Of a stretch of DNA of 64,000 nucleotides, positions 33,891 to 47,478 are shown piece by piece. The stretch comes from Trichosphaerium sp. ATCC 40318 (Eukaryota; Discosea; Flabellinia; Trichosidae). The notes under the pieces are model-generated. The model was not told the DNA's origin and ran no database searches. It saw only the letters and a program-made list of their open reading frames with translations. Within the stretch, counting starts at the first letter, position 1, and each line of letters starts with the position of its first letter. Made by a program: the position numbers and the translations under genes. The stretch is taken from contig JALMLS010000641.1 of NCBI GenBank assembly GCA_038496445.1, positions 1 through 64,000 on the forward strand. Reading direction: 5' to 3'.

Positions 33891-34380
33891 GTGGTACGAG
33901 TTAACCGCTAGCTTTTCTATCTGTTGTTGTGGCCTTTGTTGTTGAAGTTGAATAATATTAAGTAATAAATTCAAACAACTTCAATAGGGTGAAAAAGACT
34001 CAGACACAAGCTAATCAATCAGATCTGTGAACCGGGTATTCATCAGTCCAAATAACAAGTTTTCATATACTTCTCAAGAATGACGAATAGTACTTGTATG
34101 CTACATACATAGTTTACAGATTATAGACCATCTTGTACTATTCAATCAAAAAGAAAAAAAACCACTGTGTAATACTGAACAACTGACGGATTGCGTGGAG
34201 CAAAAATCAGCGGTTCCTCTGATCAATCCAGCTCCTACAAAGCTACAGCCTATGGTTACATAGTTTACACTGCATTGTTCCATTCTCATTGAACAGTTGT
34301 GCAATAAAATGGTGTTCTGCATATTTTAGCCGGAGTACTTTGTAAAACACAAACTATAATGCGAAAAGAAGACAATCTCG
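33891..34380. other. Intergenic, MORN copy 3 to IBTK 3' end
   Basis: 490 bp, AT-rich, no supported ORF or repeat. Confidence 0.35.
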
Positions 34381-37300
34381 CTATCTACGTTGTTTATTGT
34401 TATTATTATTTCTTCTATTTCTTCCACGTCTTTTTTTTTTAGTTCTTTTAAGGACATGGTTAAAGTTATACTTGCTATGCATTAACAACTCATTAAACAC
34501 TTCATCCTTTGCAAGCTTTAAAACGAGAGTCTCATTTTGAATATTCTTCATTTGTAGACCTCTCTGAGGAGCATTGAAAGGAGATATAAGCCTATAAAAC
34601 AATAAGTTCAGAATATAAAGAGGAAAATGTGCCAAATGCTTTCTGTCTAGTACCCTTGGCTACTGATTGGTGCAGGCTGGTATGGAGGTGGTGAAGACGA
34701 TGCATTGCTGACCCAGGTAGACTCTTGGTACTCCCCAGCTTCCTTCCAGTTAGCCATGCGTCTAGAGCGTTCAGATTGAAGCCGTTGAATGTCATGCATT
34801 GACATGTTATTCGCTGTTGAGCCATTTTTTGCCGACCACACAACGCTACTACGAAAAAAATAGTGAACAAACACGGTCAAACATATTTTGAAAGCTAGTA
34901 ATGCCAGAAGGTAGAAAACGTGTAAAGAAAATGACAAAGACTTACTTTTGTTGCTTAGGCTGTGCAAGAGATAGTGATCTTCCTCTTCTATTCTTCTTCT
35001 TACGGTTCTGAGGCGTTGCATGTCTTTGCTGATTTTTAATAGGGAAACTTGTTGATTGCTTCGGTTTAGGCTTATTATTTTGACCAGAGAGCGACGGCCA
35101 TGAATTATTAGGCACACTTGATGTTGAATGTGAAAGAGAAGGCCAAGACCCGTTGGCGCTTGGTTGACGAGTCCGTGGCGCACTGCCGTTGCTAGTTACT
35201 TTACCACGTGTAGGAGAAGGCTTAAGATTGCTTCCAGTACGCTTTCTACCATTGTTACGCTTAGGAGAACTCTTGATTGGTTTGGGCTTCGAAGAGCTTT
35301 TAGGAGACGTTAAAGGTCGGTTCTGTTGTTGCTGTTTTGATCGTTTTGGTGAAGAGCCTAACGTTGGCCACGCGTTTGTCTTATTGTGTCCATTGACGCT
35401 TTTCTTGGGAGACATACTATTGCTAAGGGAAGGCCAAGAACCCTTCTTTGCAGCGACGCCAGGTCTAGATTGCTGGCGACGAGATTGTTGATTCTTGTTT
35501 TGAGGGGTTTTTGGCGTTTGCTTCCTTGATGGCTGACTCTTAGCTTGCTTAGGTGGAGCATTTTGAGAGCATCGGGGCTTGTTATAAGGTACATGTCTTG
35601 AAGCTGGCTTTGATGGTTCATACGACTTTGTTCTCTTGCGATGTTTGTTATTCATCGAACCTTTCTTTGGTGATGCTTTTTTAGCAATACTAGAGGATTT
35701 TGAAGCATGTGGTACGTTTATCTTGTTATAGTTCGATGAAACCATTGTTCCTCCGGGTACTGAAGGCTTTGAACTACGAATAGGTGTTGAAGGTGTAGGT
35801 TTCTTTGTTACCTTTTGTTTATGAGGTAAGAACTGATGTTTAGGTTTTGTAGTATCAGCATTGCTATCAATGTAGGCTTGTAAACCAATAATATTAGAAG
35901 CAGAAGGACGAACACCCATGTTTAGCATAACTTCAAGGTTATCCGCTTGATACTTCAACAAGGCGTTTTCTAAATCGGCGAGTTCAAGTTGTTGAGCGAC
36001 ATCGTAGAGGTCAGACACCATAGAGAGCTTAATGCCAGAACAGATTGCTTTCTGAAGAAAGGTAGCAAGCTAAATAAAACATACGATAAGCGCCAACAAT
36101 ACAGCAAACAGTGCATCAGTGAGAGCAGTATTTTGACGAAAAACAAACGACAACACGTGCAAAAGGGCGTACACAAGTTGAATTCATGACCAGGAGATAA
36201 GACGCTACCGCTAGAATATCAACAAGCTCAACAATTTGCTTTCCATCGAGTGCTGGCTTTTCTTCTGTGTAAAGGTACTGTAATATCGTATGTATACTCT
36301 CTGGCGATGCTTCAAGGTTGATCTCTGACAAAGAGCTCTATAAAGCATTGTTAGAACCCAGTCCATCAGTGCGAGAAGAGTGAATATTTGAATTACAAAA
36401 CATTGGTTACCTCTTGCCATGATTGACACAACATGGCGTTAAAAAAGTCCGAACGGCATGATAGAAACACACGGGAACACATAAACCTCTTGGAACCTGT
36501 CACAAGTGAAATATCACAAAATTCATCCATCTTTGTTTGAGTTTTGTTGCCTAGTTTTTTCTTTAGGCTAGTTTGGTTAAAATATACTCTCATACTCATT
36601 GGTTTAGGTGATAAAGTCTTCCACCATTCAGATATGGCTTTGTTTCGTATAGGTTTTGCTCTTACTGTGAATTTATCGCGGTTCCACGAGGCATATTCAA
36701 GCGGAAACGAAAAGCGTTCCATTATCTTTATCAAAGACTCCATTGATTTTATATCATGAAGTGCTAAGCCATTTGCACCATACAATAGAGATATGAACTC
36801 GTCCACGACATCAAACTCGTCACAAGGTAGAGCTGAATAACAGAAACTTTAATACAAAGTAAAAACCCAAAAAAGAAACATACCTATCTTGCTTGAACTG
36901 CGGATCATATCACGTAGGTCTGGAAGCCATGATACTACTTCTTTGTGTACACCAACTATTAAAGAATAATATGAGATGATTTAAACGTAAATGGTACAAG
37001 TTGTACCTTCATGACCTTCACAAGTGAAAAACGCATTGTGAGGTATTATTGGGTTTTTATCTAACGCTTTGATATCCGAAACTAGCCATCTTAGACTACT
37101 TTCATCCAACTCTTGACATAACTCACACTTAGTGATACGTGGTACCAAAGCTAAGTGATGATGCTAAAGAAACAGTATCAGAAAAGAAGCTCCAAACTAC
37201 AACGCAAAAAAAAAGCGTACATCTGAAGCAACAATATTTTTAACACGAAGTCTCATCTTATACTTTTGAGCAACAATAACATTTCCATAACTGACTTCCT

Positions 37301-39281
37301 TAGGATCCCAGTAATATACCATACCATTTTGCATAACAGCAAAGTACTTTGATTCTCCATAATTAGATATCTTATGAGCCTTTCCAGGTACAATAACCAT
37401 TTTAAGACACTTGAAAAGAAGAAATAAGAAAAAAACATAAAAATTATCGATACAAAATCTATAACACCACTGCGTAGACTTCTTCATAGTTGATAACGTA
37501 CATCTTGTTTTATCTTACGAGATACATTAGTTGATCCATCTTTTGTAGGGAAAACATATGAGTAAACATGATGTGTCTTGAGGAGAAAAGCAATAGATGT
37601 TTCGTTGACGCAAGCTTCAACAGGTATGCGATTGAATACATCAGCATTGAAAGCATTTTTCCTTCTACCAAAATCCAACCTTAGAGGATTAGGTGAATGC
37701 ATACCACGACCTACGTAAATACAGTAAGAACTCTCGAAGTGAGAAATCTCAACAACAAACGAACCTAGTATAAATATATCGCCTGTAGACGCCAAAGCAC
37801 AACAATAAGATGCGCAACTTGCTACACTTGCTATATCTAAGCCTATTGGGACTTTTCGTGGATTGTTCTCCGATTGAAATGAATGAGAACCTAAGAACAT
37901 TGTCAATATTATTCAATGAAAAAACTTGGCAAGCCATTGAGATAGCATGCAACTTTCGGCGTTTTATAGCGTACCCAATTGTCCATTTTCTCCATTTCCC
38001 CATGCATACAAGTGATGATCACGATCCAAAGCGTAGTACGTTGTCTTTAAGCTTATATTTCCTGAAGATATTTTTTTACCATAACTATCATGTGTCGCAA
38101 CAGAAGAAGTAGCAACAGATAATTGAGTTGCATGTTGTAATGGTGTAGACTTCAACCAAGGTACTTGACCAGAAGGGTACAAATAACCCTTAACACAGTC
38201 CTTACTTATTACTGATAACGTTACATTCTGTGCTGCTGCAACTGCTGATACATGTGTGGTGAGCTTTTGAGGGATAGTAATCTAATAAAGAAACTACATA
38301 AGCAACAAGGTCTTCGAAACAAAAAAACAACTTTTTTAGTTGCAAATGTTGCTTTAAATTAAAAAAAGGTCTTCATGTCTTACCGGTGATCTTTTACGAT
38401 CAGCAAGGCCCCACACCCATAGGGTAGAGTCTTTTGTTAGTGCCCAAGAGTGACATTTGGAGCAACCGATTTTTTCAATTGACGTTTGCCCGAACCAGCG
38501 CTTTGGCATTTTTGAAGGTACTTTAGACTGAGTATGCGAACCGCTAGGGCACCGATTAGATACGCGTGACATACTCTACAAGAAGGAACCTATATTATTG
38601 ACGTACACAGTGAAATAGTGTGAGTGTCCCCATGTGAATACGTCAGCGTCGCTTTCTTTCTTCTTCTCCCAAAGATCAAGTTTTTCGGCTACAGTTATAT
38701 TGTTAGTAAGTAATAGTGTAGCGTGATTTGTTACCACATACCTATTATATCGGCTGGCGTTAGCTGTGCAGTCACTAATTTTTTTTGGTCTTTCCAACAT
38801 ACTAAACGCTGTTATATAGATGAATAGTACTTATTGGTGGCGTACCTGACGCGTCTTTATGTGCGTCGTGCCCGAGATTCACCAAACTAAGTAACGCGTC
38901 TATACGACCTTGGTTGGCACACCTTTAGCGTCGTTAACTAAGTTGAAGGCGTTAAAGCGTACCAATGTGCTAACGACCAATCAGAATCTTTGTAATTAGC
39001 GTCATCACTCGCTGCTCTCTCCACAATCTCCTTCACCTATCGTTTTTGAGAATTTCGCCGCATATTTGCGTGAATTACCTTTGTGAAGTCATCGTGCGCG
39101 AGAGCAGCGCTAATTTGATCTAAACATTTGTAGACATTCTCGGGTGCAACTACAGAGACATTTTTTGTTTTTTGCATTCAATAAAATACTTTTGGTCTAG
39201 TAGATCTTTAATACCGTGTAATACCTTTAAAACTATTGTACGTTTATTTGTAATATATAGCGCGGCTTCTTCGCTTATCAT
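34381..39281 (-). CDS. IBTK: IBTK homologue (ankyrin, RCC1, two BTB domains)
   Basis: The proposed start MISEEAALYITNK lies at 39281. Then come an ankyrin repeat (KDSDWSLAHWCANQGRIDAL), RCC1 blades (DADVFTWGHSHYFTVYVNN, STLWVWGLADRK, HHLYAWGNGENGQLG), BTB1 (NAFFTCEGHEVGVHKEVV ... DEFISLLYG) and BTB2 (CDISLVTGSKRFMCSRVFL ... ILQYLYTEEKPAL) with a BACK-like helix. A long basic Ser/Pro tail holds four WP[ST]L motifs. The last exon is reached by a donor GTACTA after SSQG and ends NNNNNKQRR at 34381; QNETLVLKLAKDEVFNELL there resembles the conserved IBTK C-terminus. IBTK is a CUL3 substrate adaptor. An ORF at 39282-39572 could add N-terminal residues but contains a TM-like stretch unlike IBTK, so it was left out. 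Confidence 0.75.
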
Positions 39282-39946
39282 CTACTCAGGATTTTGGTCA
39301 AAAAGGTTTTTTATTCGTTTTAGGAACAATAAATGCCCGTGTTCAAACGTATGTTTATAATAATAAGTAACAGGTGTGTAGATACTATACCAACAATATA
39401 CACCAAAGGCTATGAGCACGTGGCAAGCACCATGAGTCAACATCAGTCTCGAACGTTTGGTGAAACGATAGCCAGGACACTTCCGTATGGGTAAGCTTAG
39501 ACTGCTTACACTAGGCTCAGATATTATTTGCCGTGCTGACGCAATCCTACTAGTAACTGAGCATGATGTCATCCGATAATATCTTGAACTATTTTATCGT
39601 GCTACCTTCACTATAAACGATATTAGCTATCTGTCGTGCGTATGTACGTCCTTTTGTATCCAGTATCGCCTGTTAGCATTGCCGCAAGCTATACTAGGTC
39701 GTGGAAAACCTAAAGAATAAGTACAATTCAACGAAGCGCTTTTTGCAAAAATAGCAACTTGCTAGTTAATTGATTGGTTGAGTCTTTTGTTTCTGTCAAT
39801 GAATTTGAAGCGTCTGTTGGAAAGGCGGAAAATCAGAAAGCTGTTTGTGAAGCAAAAATATCTGCTAATTTTCTCATCAAACTAGCTTAAGTGCATGGCC
39901 AATAAGTAATTAGGGAATAGAAAGTAAAGTGTAAACAAAGTTCACA
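39282..39946. promoter_or_regulatory. Divergent intergenic region, IBTK / TyrRS
   Basis: 665 bp between divergent genes. It contains a 97-codon minus-strand ORF (39282-39572) that may be an upstream IBTK exon or chance, and a CACGTG near 39418. Confidence 0.35.
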
Positions 39947-42416
39947 ATGGCTGAACCTAATACCACTCCGCTTACTGTGGAACAACAATACGATTTAATT
40001 ACAAATGACTTGCAGGAAATACCTCTCTCTGATGTACCTCGCCTGAAAGCGCTTCTAAAAGAGCGTAACGAAAAGGGTGAACCTGTGAGAATATACTGGG
40101 GCACAGCAACAACCGGCAAACCGCATTTTGGCTACCTTGTCCCGATCTTCAAGATTTCGGACTTCCTAGCAGGTTTGAAGCCTATTGTAGCTTTTGTAGC
40201 GTTAACGCCTCACTTTAGCTGGTTGTCACGTCACTATCCTTTTTGCTGACATTCATGCGTACTTGGATGACATGAAGAGCCCATGGGACGTTTTGCAGCA
40301 CCGTTGTGAATTTTACGAAAAAATCATCAAAGGTACGCTATCAGACCACTGCATTGGTTGCTCCATAATTTGTTGATGCTAAAACGGCTACTTCAGCCAT
40401 GTTATCTCTTGTTGGATGTCCACTAGAAAAGCTTCACTTTGTAAAGGTACTGTACGCTCGTAAAATACTCAAGCATTAACTTGGTAATCATTCAGGGATC
40501 GGATTTTGAGCTTGACAAAAAATACACCCTAGACGTACTAAAAGTTTCTGCAATGGTAACCACACACGATACAATAAAGGTAAGAGCATACGCGTAAAAA
40601 AGACGGTTTGTTTTACGCACAAAAATACGCCAACTCTGTGTCTAACACCTACACCAAGGCTGGCGCTGCTGTAGTTCGCCAAACAAAAACACCAAAGATG
40701 AGTTCTTTGTTATACCCAATTTTGCAAGCTCTAGATGAAGAATACTTGGGCGTAGACTGCCAATTTGGCGGTGTAGATCAACGTAAAATTTTCATGTTTG
40801 CAAAAGAACAACTACCTAGAATTGGTTACAAAAAGAGGTAAGTAACGCAATGACCTCATCTCCAACTGTTTTTATTTGTTTGGTCGCTAACCACAATTTT
40901 GTAGAATTCATTTAATGAATCCTTTGATACCTGGCCTTACTAAGGACGGAAAGATGAGCAGCAGTATCACAAACTCTAAAATTGATTTTGATGACAGTGA
41001 CGATGAGATTAAGTGCGTTTTTTAACCAAGATACTTTGGCTAGTAAAACATATTTCTGACACTTTCTAGGCGAAAGATTTCTTGCGCTTACTCTATAGAT
41101 GGTGTTGCCGAAAATAATGGCATGCTTTGCATGTTAAAATACGTTTTATGGAGGTACGACGAACGTAACAAACTACAACAAGAACTACAATGTGAAAGAA
41201 AATTTGTTTCTGTTTGGCACCCCACAGAAATATTTCTTACTCTTGTAGACGTTTGTGTAAGAAAGAAAAACCTGGTTTGGCTGTTATGCAAGGTGATAAG
41301 ATAGCATTTTTCTCTACCTACGCTGAATTGGAAGAAGCTTTCACAAACAGTACGTTTCACTTGTTTGAATACTTTTAACTCAACCACCTTCAGAAACGGT
41401 TACATCAAAACAACTCAAAGCATCAATTGTGGATGAACTCATAGAGTTAATCAAGCCTCTTCGTAAGGTCTTGGAAGAGAGCAAGGTACAAAATAGTCTT
41501 TTAAAACACATTGTATCATTGTACTGATTGTGACACGTATTTATCATTTTTTTAGGCTTTGCTCGCAAAAGCTTACCCTGTAGACGAAGAAGAACAGAAG
41601 CGTCTTGCTGCGCTAAAAAGTGTCGTTACTAAGGGTACAAAACCTACAAAATTTCTTTAACGCAAACTCACCTTTGTACTATCTAGCTGCTTCAATCACT
41701 GATTTCGAGATTAAAGTTGGTAAAATTGTTCAAATTGAACCAGCAAAAAGAGGCAATAAGTGCGTAGTAACCAAAACTAAAACCAATTGATTTACGCTTT
41801 AGATTATACCTCTGTAAAATAGATGTTGGAGAAGACGAACCACGTGATGTTTGCGCTGGATTACGCCAATTGATGACAATTGACAAATTGCAGGTAAAAG
41901 AAAAAAAGTCATTTTGATAAGTATTGGTAAACAAAGTCTAATGGTATTTTGTATTGCAGGATAAGACAGTATTAGTTGTTAGCAATTTACCTCAAGTAAA
42001 GTTGATGGGCTTCCCATCCAATGGTATGATCCTAGTAGGCTCAGTGGGCAAGAAAGAGGTAACGAATGACTTCTTTTTTGTAAAGAGAACTAAACCTTAT
42101 CTTTTAGTTTGCACTCGTTGAACCACCTCAAGGTGTTGAGATTGGAGAGGTTATAACCTACGGATCACTTGAAGGTAGTCCACTACCTTCTGCGTCATTG
42201 ACAAAGAAAAAGATTGCAAAAATCTTGAGTGTACGTGAACACAAAGCAAACAAACAACTTGTTTAATCAACCATCTTCTTTTTTTTATTTACATATTTTT
42301 TTAGTTTTTGAAGACAGACGCTGATGGTATGGTCATGTGGAAGACAACACCTCTTATTACATCCAAAGGAAACTGTAAATCTCTCCCAAACGCTAATGTG
42401 AGCTAAAAACAGAGAA
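39947..42416 (+). CDS. YARS: Tyrosyl-tRNA synthetase with C-terminal EMAPII-like domain
   Basis: Starts [18 protein letters not shown]. The class I signature is [15 protein letters not shown] (HIGH-type motif HFGY). Tyrosine-pocket blocks [27 protein letters not shown] and MNPLIPGL precede KMSSS (the KMSKS loop, about 40951). The sequence then runs through [20 protein letters not shown]. After a linker, a second domain is visible: [54 protein letters not shown], the EMAPII/OB-fold tRNA-binding domain found at the end of animal cytosolic TyrRS. About ten short introns. The end KSLPNANVS before TAA 42414-42416 is the close of that domain. It charges tRNA-Tyr in the cytosol. Confidence 0.92.
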
Positions 42417-42472
42417 GAGAGAAGAGAAAACAATAAAAAGAGCGTTTCTATCTTTCTTTTTTTTAATCCACT

Positions 42473-42927
42473 TTTTTCACAATTATCGGAGACTCATCCA
42501 AAGGTCTGTATGGGACATTATTACTATTCATCACATCAATAATATCTTGATTAAGTCTTGCGAATACACCTGCAGCGTAACAACCTGGAACCCATTCTTT
42601 GATGATCGATTAGTAAAATTATTGTAATTTTTTTCGTTGTACTTGGATTCATGCGCGTCCATTTTGCTACCCAACTCTTGTTTGGGTCTGTCATTGTGAT
42701 TATTCTTGAACGAAAAATGTTACGTTCATTTATTTACAAAATTTGAGCGCCTACCCGTTGAAATTGGTTGTAGTTAGGTCCACAATATCGTCATCTTCAT
42801 TTGTATACAGAAATTGAAAGCGAGAGCAATTATCACAACGATCAAGTCTGAATTGTTGCTCAGTCTTCACTAGGCCACATATCAAACAAGCACGAAGCCT
42901 TGTGAGTTTGTTTGGGACAACACCCAT
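42473..42927 (-). CDS. SPT4: Transcription elongation factor Spt4
   Basis: MGVVPNKLTRLRACLICGLV at 42927 starts a protein of about 115 residues, the family's length. Two CxxC pairs make the Spt4 zinc ribbon: ACLICG and DRCDNC. Further family blocks are KTEQQFRLDRC, DIVDLTTTNFNG, SWVAKW and FVPGCYAAGVFARLNQDIID. Spt4 pairs with Spt5 (DSIF) on RNA polymerase II and promotes processive elongation. Two short introns split it. The stop TAA complements 42473-42475, 57 bp from the 3' end of TyrRS, so the genes are convergent. Confidence 0.9.
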
Positions 42928-43107
42928 GTCTTCGTAGCTGAGGGCTCAGAATTAGTATGTAGGGAGTTTTTTCGATTAGAAAATGCGAACCCGTCATGCA
43001 TTGTTGGTGTTGGAGGGATAGAAAACTGTAGCCAGCTTTCTGACCTTTTCTGACTCTGCGTTTTTCTCTTTGTATTTTGTTACACAAAGGCAGTACGACA
43101 CAAAAAA

Positions 43108-43755
43108 ATGAGCCTACAAGAACAATCACGTAAACTAGAACAAGATTTAGCAAAGCTTCGCAAATTACAACAAGGTACGCGCGATATTATAGTATAAACA
43201 GTTAATTTAATCAATTTAGATGTTGTAAAGGCACAACAGCAAAAGAGAAAACTAATAACGCAACAAAATGAAAATCAAATGGTCAAATTGGTACGGCATT
43301 GGCCTAATTGTACCTTCAGAATCCTCACATGATCACATAAAGGAGTTGGCAGAAATTAAAGATGATGGCACAGTATACAAACTCATTGGCCCTTGTCTCG
43401 TAAAACAAGACCTGAGTGAAGCCAAAAAGACGGTAGAACAGCGTCTCAAGTACATTGGTGGCTTACTGTACGTAAACCACGCCCAAATGACTTTAAAATG
43501 ATCTACACAGCGCTGTACCACATGTCAAATCTTTTTACATATTTTAACGCGTACAGAACTTAAAAAACAATCCGAGGCACCAGCCTACAAATCGTTTTAT
43601 TTTCGTCCAATTTCACATCTAAGCCACTTTTCAGCGAAGAATGCGAGAAGCAAACAACAGAATTTCAAAAAAAATTCACTACCCAACAACAACAGACTCT
43701 AGTACTACAACAACAAGTCCAACAAATGGCTCAACAACGTGCAGCTGGAAAGTAG
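43108..43755 (+). CDS. PFDN6: Prefoldin subunit 6
   Basis: MSLQEQSRKLEQDLAKLRKL opens an N-terminal coiled coil. It is followed by KLITQQNENQMVKL, ELAEIKDDGTVYKLIGPCLV and KQDLSEAKKTVEQRLKYI, the beta-hairpin region typical of the beta-class subunit PFD6. The C-terminal coiled coil is EECEKQTTEFQKKF ... QQQVQQMAQQRAAGK. Length is about 125 residues after splicing, as expected. Prefoldin is a hexameric cytosolic chaperone delivering nascent actin and tubulin to CCT. Four introns; the one between about 43459 and 43560 could use donor GTGGCT or GTACGT, and only the former keeps frame. It is divergent from Spt4, 180 bp apart. Confidence 0.85.
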
Positions 43756-44052
43756 GCTTGTTTTCAAAAAAAAAGTAATAAAAACTGTCTCAAACAACAA
43801 ACACTAGCAAGCCTTTGTAATCAATTTCCAATCAGTTTACAGCGTGATATTATTGGTACTGTCGATCTTACCAACGACTGAACGGTTTCTAAATATCACG
43901 AAAGAAATGAGGTTTTAACAAACAAAAAAATTTGATTCGTCAGAAAAAAACAGTTGGTTAAATAGTACATTTATTAGGGGAGTGGTTTCATCTTGAAGAA
44001 AGGGAAAAATAGGAGGCAACGAAAGAACATACTTTCAAGCAGTTTAAACTAC

Positions 44053-47000
44053 TTAACTGAATGTTTTCAAAGTACCAAGGTTAGCAGGCTTAGGTGGAAC
44101 AGCAGGCGTATAAGCGTCAACAGCAGGTAATTTAGGACCACCACTGCTATCAGTATCAGACTCCTCAGCTAGATGAGCATCAATACTCTTACTCTTCCTT
44201 AAAGTCGATAACCCAAGACCAACTGGCTTCGAAGGTAAAGGAGGTGGCGGTCTCTGAACCTAAAAAAAAAAGTTAGATGGTTTTCTTGGTTTTTTCTTAA
44301 AAAGCACTTACTTTGCGTTTCTTTCTTCGTCTTCGTTTAGAACGTTCACTAGCATCTAAGTCACCTTCTTGTTGTGTTGGAGAGGTTTTAATACTAGAAC
44401 TAGCATCAACACGTCTACCACTCTTCTTGCGTGCGGAACCAGGTTTTTTGATTTTTCTATTACTTTTATTTCCTCTTGCGCTTTTTTTCCCACTTGACAT
44501 TCCAGAACTATTATTTGTCTTCGTAGGTAATGAAATTTCAAAGTCAAAATCAGCTTTTCCTACTAGTCGAGGAGAAGAAGCTCCTCTAGGCGAAGAAGGC
44601 CCTCTTGGAGAAGAAGGCCCGTCATTAATAGTATTGACTTTTTTTGGGTTTAATGGCCCTTTTCTTGCTCTTAGGAAGTCACTTTTGAACGTCTCGTCAG
44701 TCTCCAATTGAGCAATCAAGTCAACACCAACATTTCCTCCGAGTGTCTTTCTACGATTTCTTCTTTCTTTCTCCTTTTCTTTTTTCTTTTTACGTTTTGT
44801 AGAACGCTTAGTTGAAGCCTTTGCAGACATATCAACAGAACCACGTGTAGGTGGTACAAGTGGGCCTCTTGCAGCTTTAGGACTTGTAGGTGGTGAAGAA
44901 GAAGTAGCTGTAACAGCTATACTCTTAGCTCTGTATTTCTTTTTCTTTTGTTTTTTGGCATAAACTTTATCTGATTCTGCAGCTGCTTCTGAAGAAAGAC
45001 CAAACTTAACTCCTTTACCAGTAGGACTCTTACTCTCTTGTGTTGCATTTTGTGGTATAGGTGGAAGAGCCATAGAAAGCCTCTTATCATTAGTAGAGAA
45101 AGAAGCGTTAATTTGTCTTTGAGCTATGTTGCCCACTGGTGCAGTCTCAGCCTATAAAAATAGGTAAGAAACAACATTTCACAGGAGGACAAAAAAACCA
45201 CGTTTCTTTTCCCAGACGGTTTCAACGTACACGTGCTACAAAATCACTACTTGGAGCAAGACCAGATGATGTTCGCCTTCCTGTTCCTGTAGAGCTTCCA
45301 GCTGAGTTATTAGATCCAATAACCTACAATCTCGTATAAATGATAAAGCAAGGCATTGTGATGAACTCAAGATATAGTAGTAACATTCTTCTCGCGTACA
45401 TGTTTTAAAGAAGCTGCTGACTGAGCAACACTTGAATCTTCAGTGGGTTTTTTCAAAATAGAACCTTTAGGTGACGCCGAACTTGATGCAAGTTGTTTAC
45501 TACCTGCCGTAGAGAATACTCCACGCATAGATCCAGGTAATGGTGCTGTACCCGATGTACTAACAGTAAATTGTCCTAGGGTACCACGTCTCTCTCTAAT
45601 CACTACAGGCTCATCATAGAAAGAATAACTGAGGAGATTAATAGGTGGAATGAACTTTGATTTTTCCTCAAAAGGAATAGGAAATCCACCAAGTCTAGTA
45701 CTTTATAAATGTAGTTAGGATATTATATATTACCTTAGAGCCTCCATGACCATCTTAGCTGAGTGTATTTCTGATAAAGATGAAAGTATTTTAGGCAATT
45801 GGATGTCATTAGATTCAACAAAGTCCACAAACTAAAAAAATGGTTAGTTGTTTTTTATCATCCACGTGTTAGACTTTTCGTACTTGTTGTGGAGGTGTTA
45901 CAGTACTTATATTTTCAGTAAATCTAGTGCCTCCTTTATGGAGCTGTTGTATCCATCCAATTACATTGACTTGTCCAGAAGATGTAATAGGTTTCTTGAG
46001 AGGACACCACCTAATGACAAACCATTACTAAAATGTTACCATAAAAAAACAAACTAACAAAACACGTACCAGATGCCTATACCATTAAACTCATGAATAC
46101 GTTCATACAATCTAAATAAACTGAACCCTTCACGTGGTTGTTCCTAATAATCAAAATATTAGTCTTTCAATTCAAATCAATAAAAAATCTCGTACAGTAA
46201 AAGCATCTTGAAAGTTAGTTACATTTCTCGTTATTTCAGCAAGGAATAGCTCTGGTTCTAGAGTATACTTATTTACAAGTTTCACTATTAATCCAACACG
46301 TGTATATGCTGTGTTTGTATGTAACTTTGTAAGGGAAGGTAGTATACCAACACCATTGTATACTATGTAAAACAAAAAGTCAACCTCCATAAAAAAAAAA
46401 AAAGCTAGATCTACGCACATAAAATATCGCCTGTTTTGAACTCGTCACAGTGTTGTTTGTATGAAAAGTTATGCTTAAGTTCATATCCAGAACTTGGAGC
46501 AGGAAAATAAGGAGGACTAGTTATTTGTTCCTAACCACGTGCGTGTCAGACTCAAAGCAAAAATGACGTGTGTTCAAAAACCACTTTTACTTTTTGAATT
46601 TCACACAGAAAGTCTGCAGGTTTTAGTGAAATAACATGCACAATACCTTTAGTTGGGTGTAAAAGAACCGTGCGTGAATGTTTCCAACGATTTCCCTCGG
46701 ATTTTTCTATTCATGACGGTGAGAAGAGACCACAAGGTCGCCTAAGCGCGTGTAGTAGTTTAATAGGTACCTTAGAGTTCGCTAGTATACTTGCTGGAGC
46801 TTGTACATCTGTCCATTTGTCGCACACAACTTCTTTCTCAAAATCTGATGGAGAGCAAAGCTCACACGTCTATACATGTCAGGGATTACACGATCGTCGC
46901 TAGTTTTGTGCTCAAAGCAGAAAAATACCGTTTAAATACTAACGTACACCCATTAGCTTGTCTCCACCTAATTTTCCTGTGCTTGACCATATTTCTAAGG

Positions 47001-47364
47001 TAATAGGAGTGACAGCATCAACAATTTCGCTACATCCAGAATACGTAAGTTGACGCGTTCGTGTATTACCGTACAGCATAAATATCTCGTTCCACACTGG
47101 CTCTTGGGTTTTCTTTACAACTTTCGTCTTGAAACGCGGTTTGTGGTACACAACGCGAGCGTACGGATTACCGACTATAATAATGAGTCTTCTGGACAAA
47201 TGAAGAATGTTTACCTTTGTTTTGTTGTAATAGGCCAACGCCTTCCATAACTGTAACAGTAAGTGCCAAATACAATATAACGCAATAGTACCATAAACGA
47301 ATAGCTTTGAGTCCGCATCATCGAACAGCTCTTCGAGCTTGCCGGATTTGGCCTTTGCTTGCAT
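44053..47364 (-). CDS. C2 domain plus permuted papain-like (YiiX/C92-type) protein with Pro/Ser-rich tail
   Basis: Starts MQAKAKSGKLEELFDDADSK at 47364, or one exon earlier at 47435. A C2 domain follows (LFVYGTVTVMEGVGLL, NPYARVVYHKPRFKTKVVKK, QEPVWNEIFML), ending near KWTDVQ. After a linker comes CDEFKTGDIL, VVYNGVGILPSLTKLHTN, AYTRVGLIVKL, LFLAEITRNVTN, EGFSLFRLYERI and GIGIWWCPLKKPI, the pattern of permuted NlpC/P60-type amidases of the YiiX family found fused to C2 domains in protists. The position of the catalytic His (S-H-V-G) is Arg (codon 46298-46300), so activity is doubtful. The tail is Lys/Ser/Pro-rich (SSPRGPSSPRGASSPR) and ends PPKPANLGTLKTFS. The C2 domain suggests calcium-dependent membrane binding. 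Confidence 0.6.
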
Positions 47365-47478
47365 CTATTGTCACAGTCACGCGTTTTTGAGCGTAATTGA
47401 CCAAACTTCCGAAACAAAGACCTAGAATTTAACATTTTATTTCCTCAGTTTGCTCACCAAGCAGCAAATACACTTAGA

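Noticed and set aside
39282-39572. 97-codon minus-strand ORF as IBTK N-terminus or a separate gene
   Set aside because: It can be spliced to IBTK in frame, but it holds a TM-like segment foreign to IBTK and no recognised domain.
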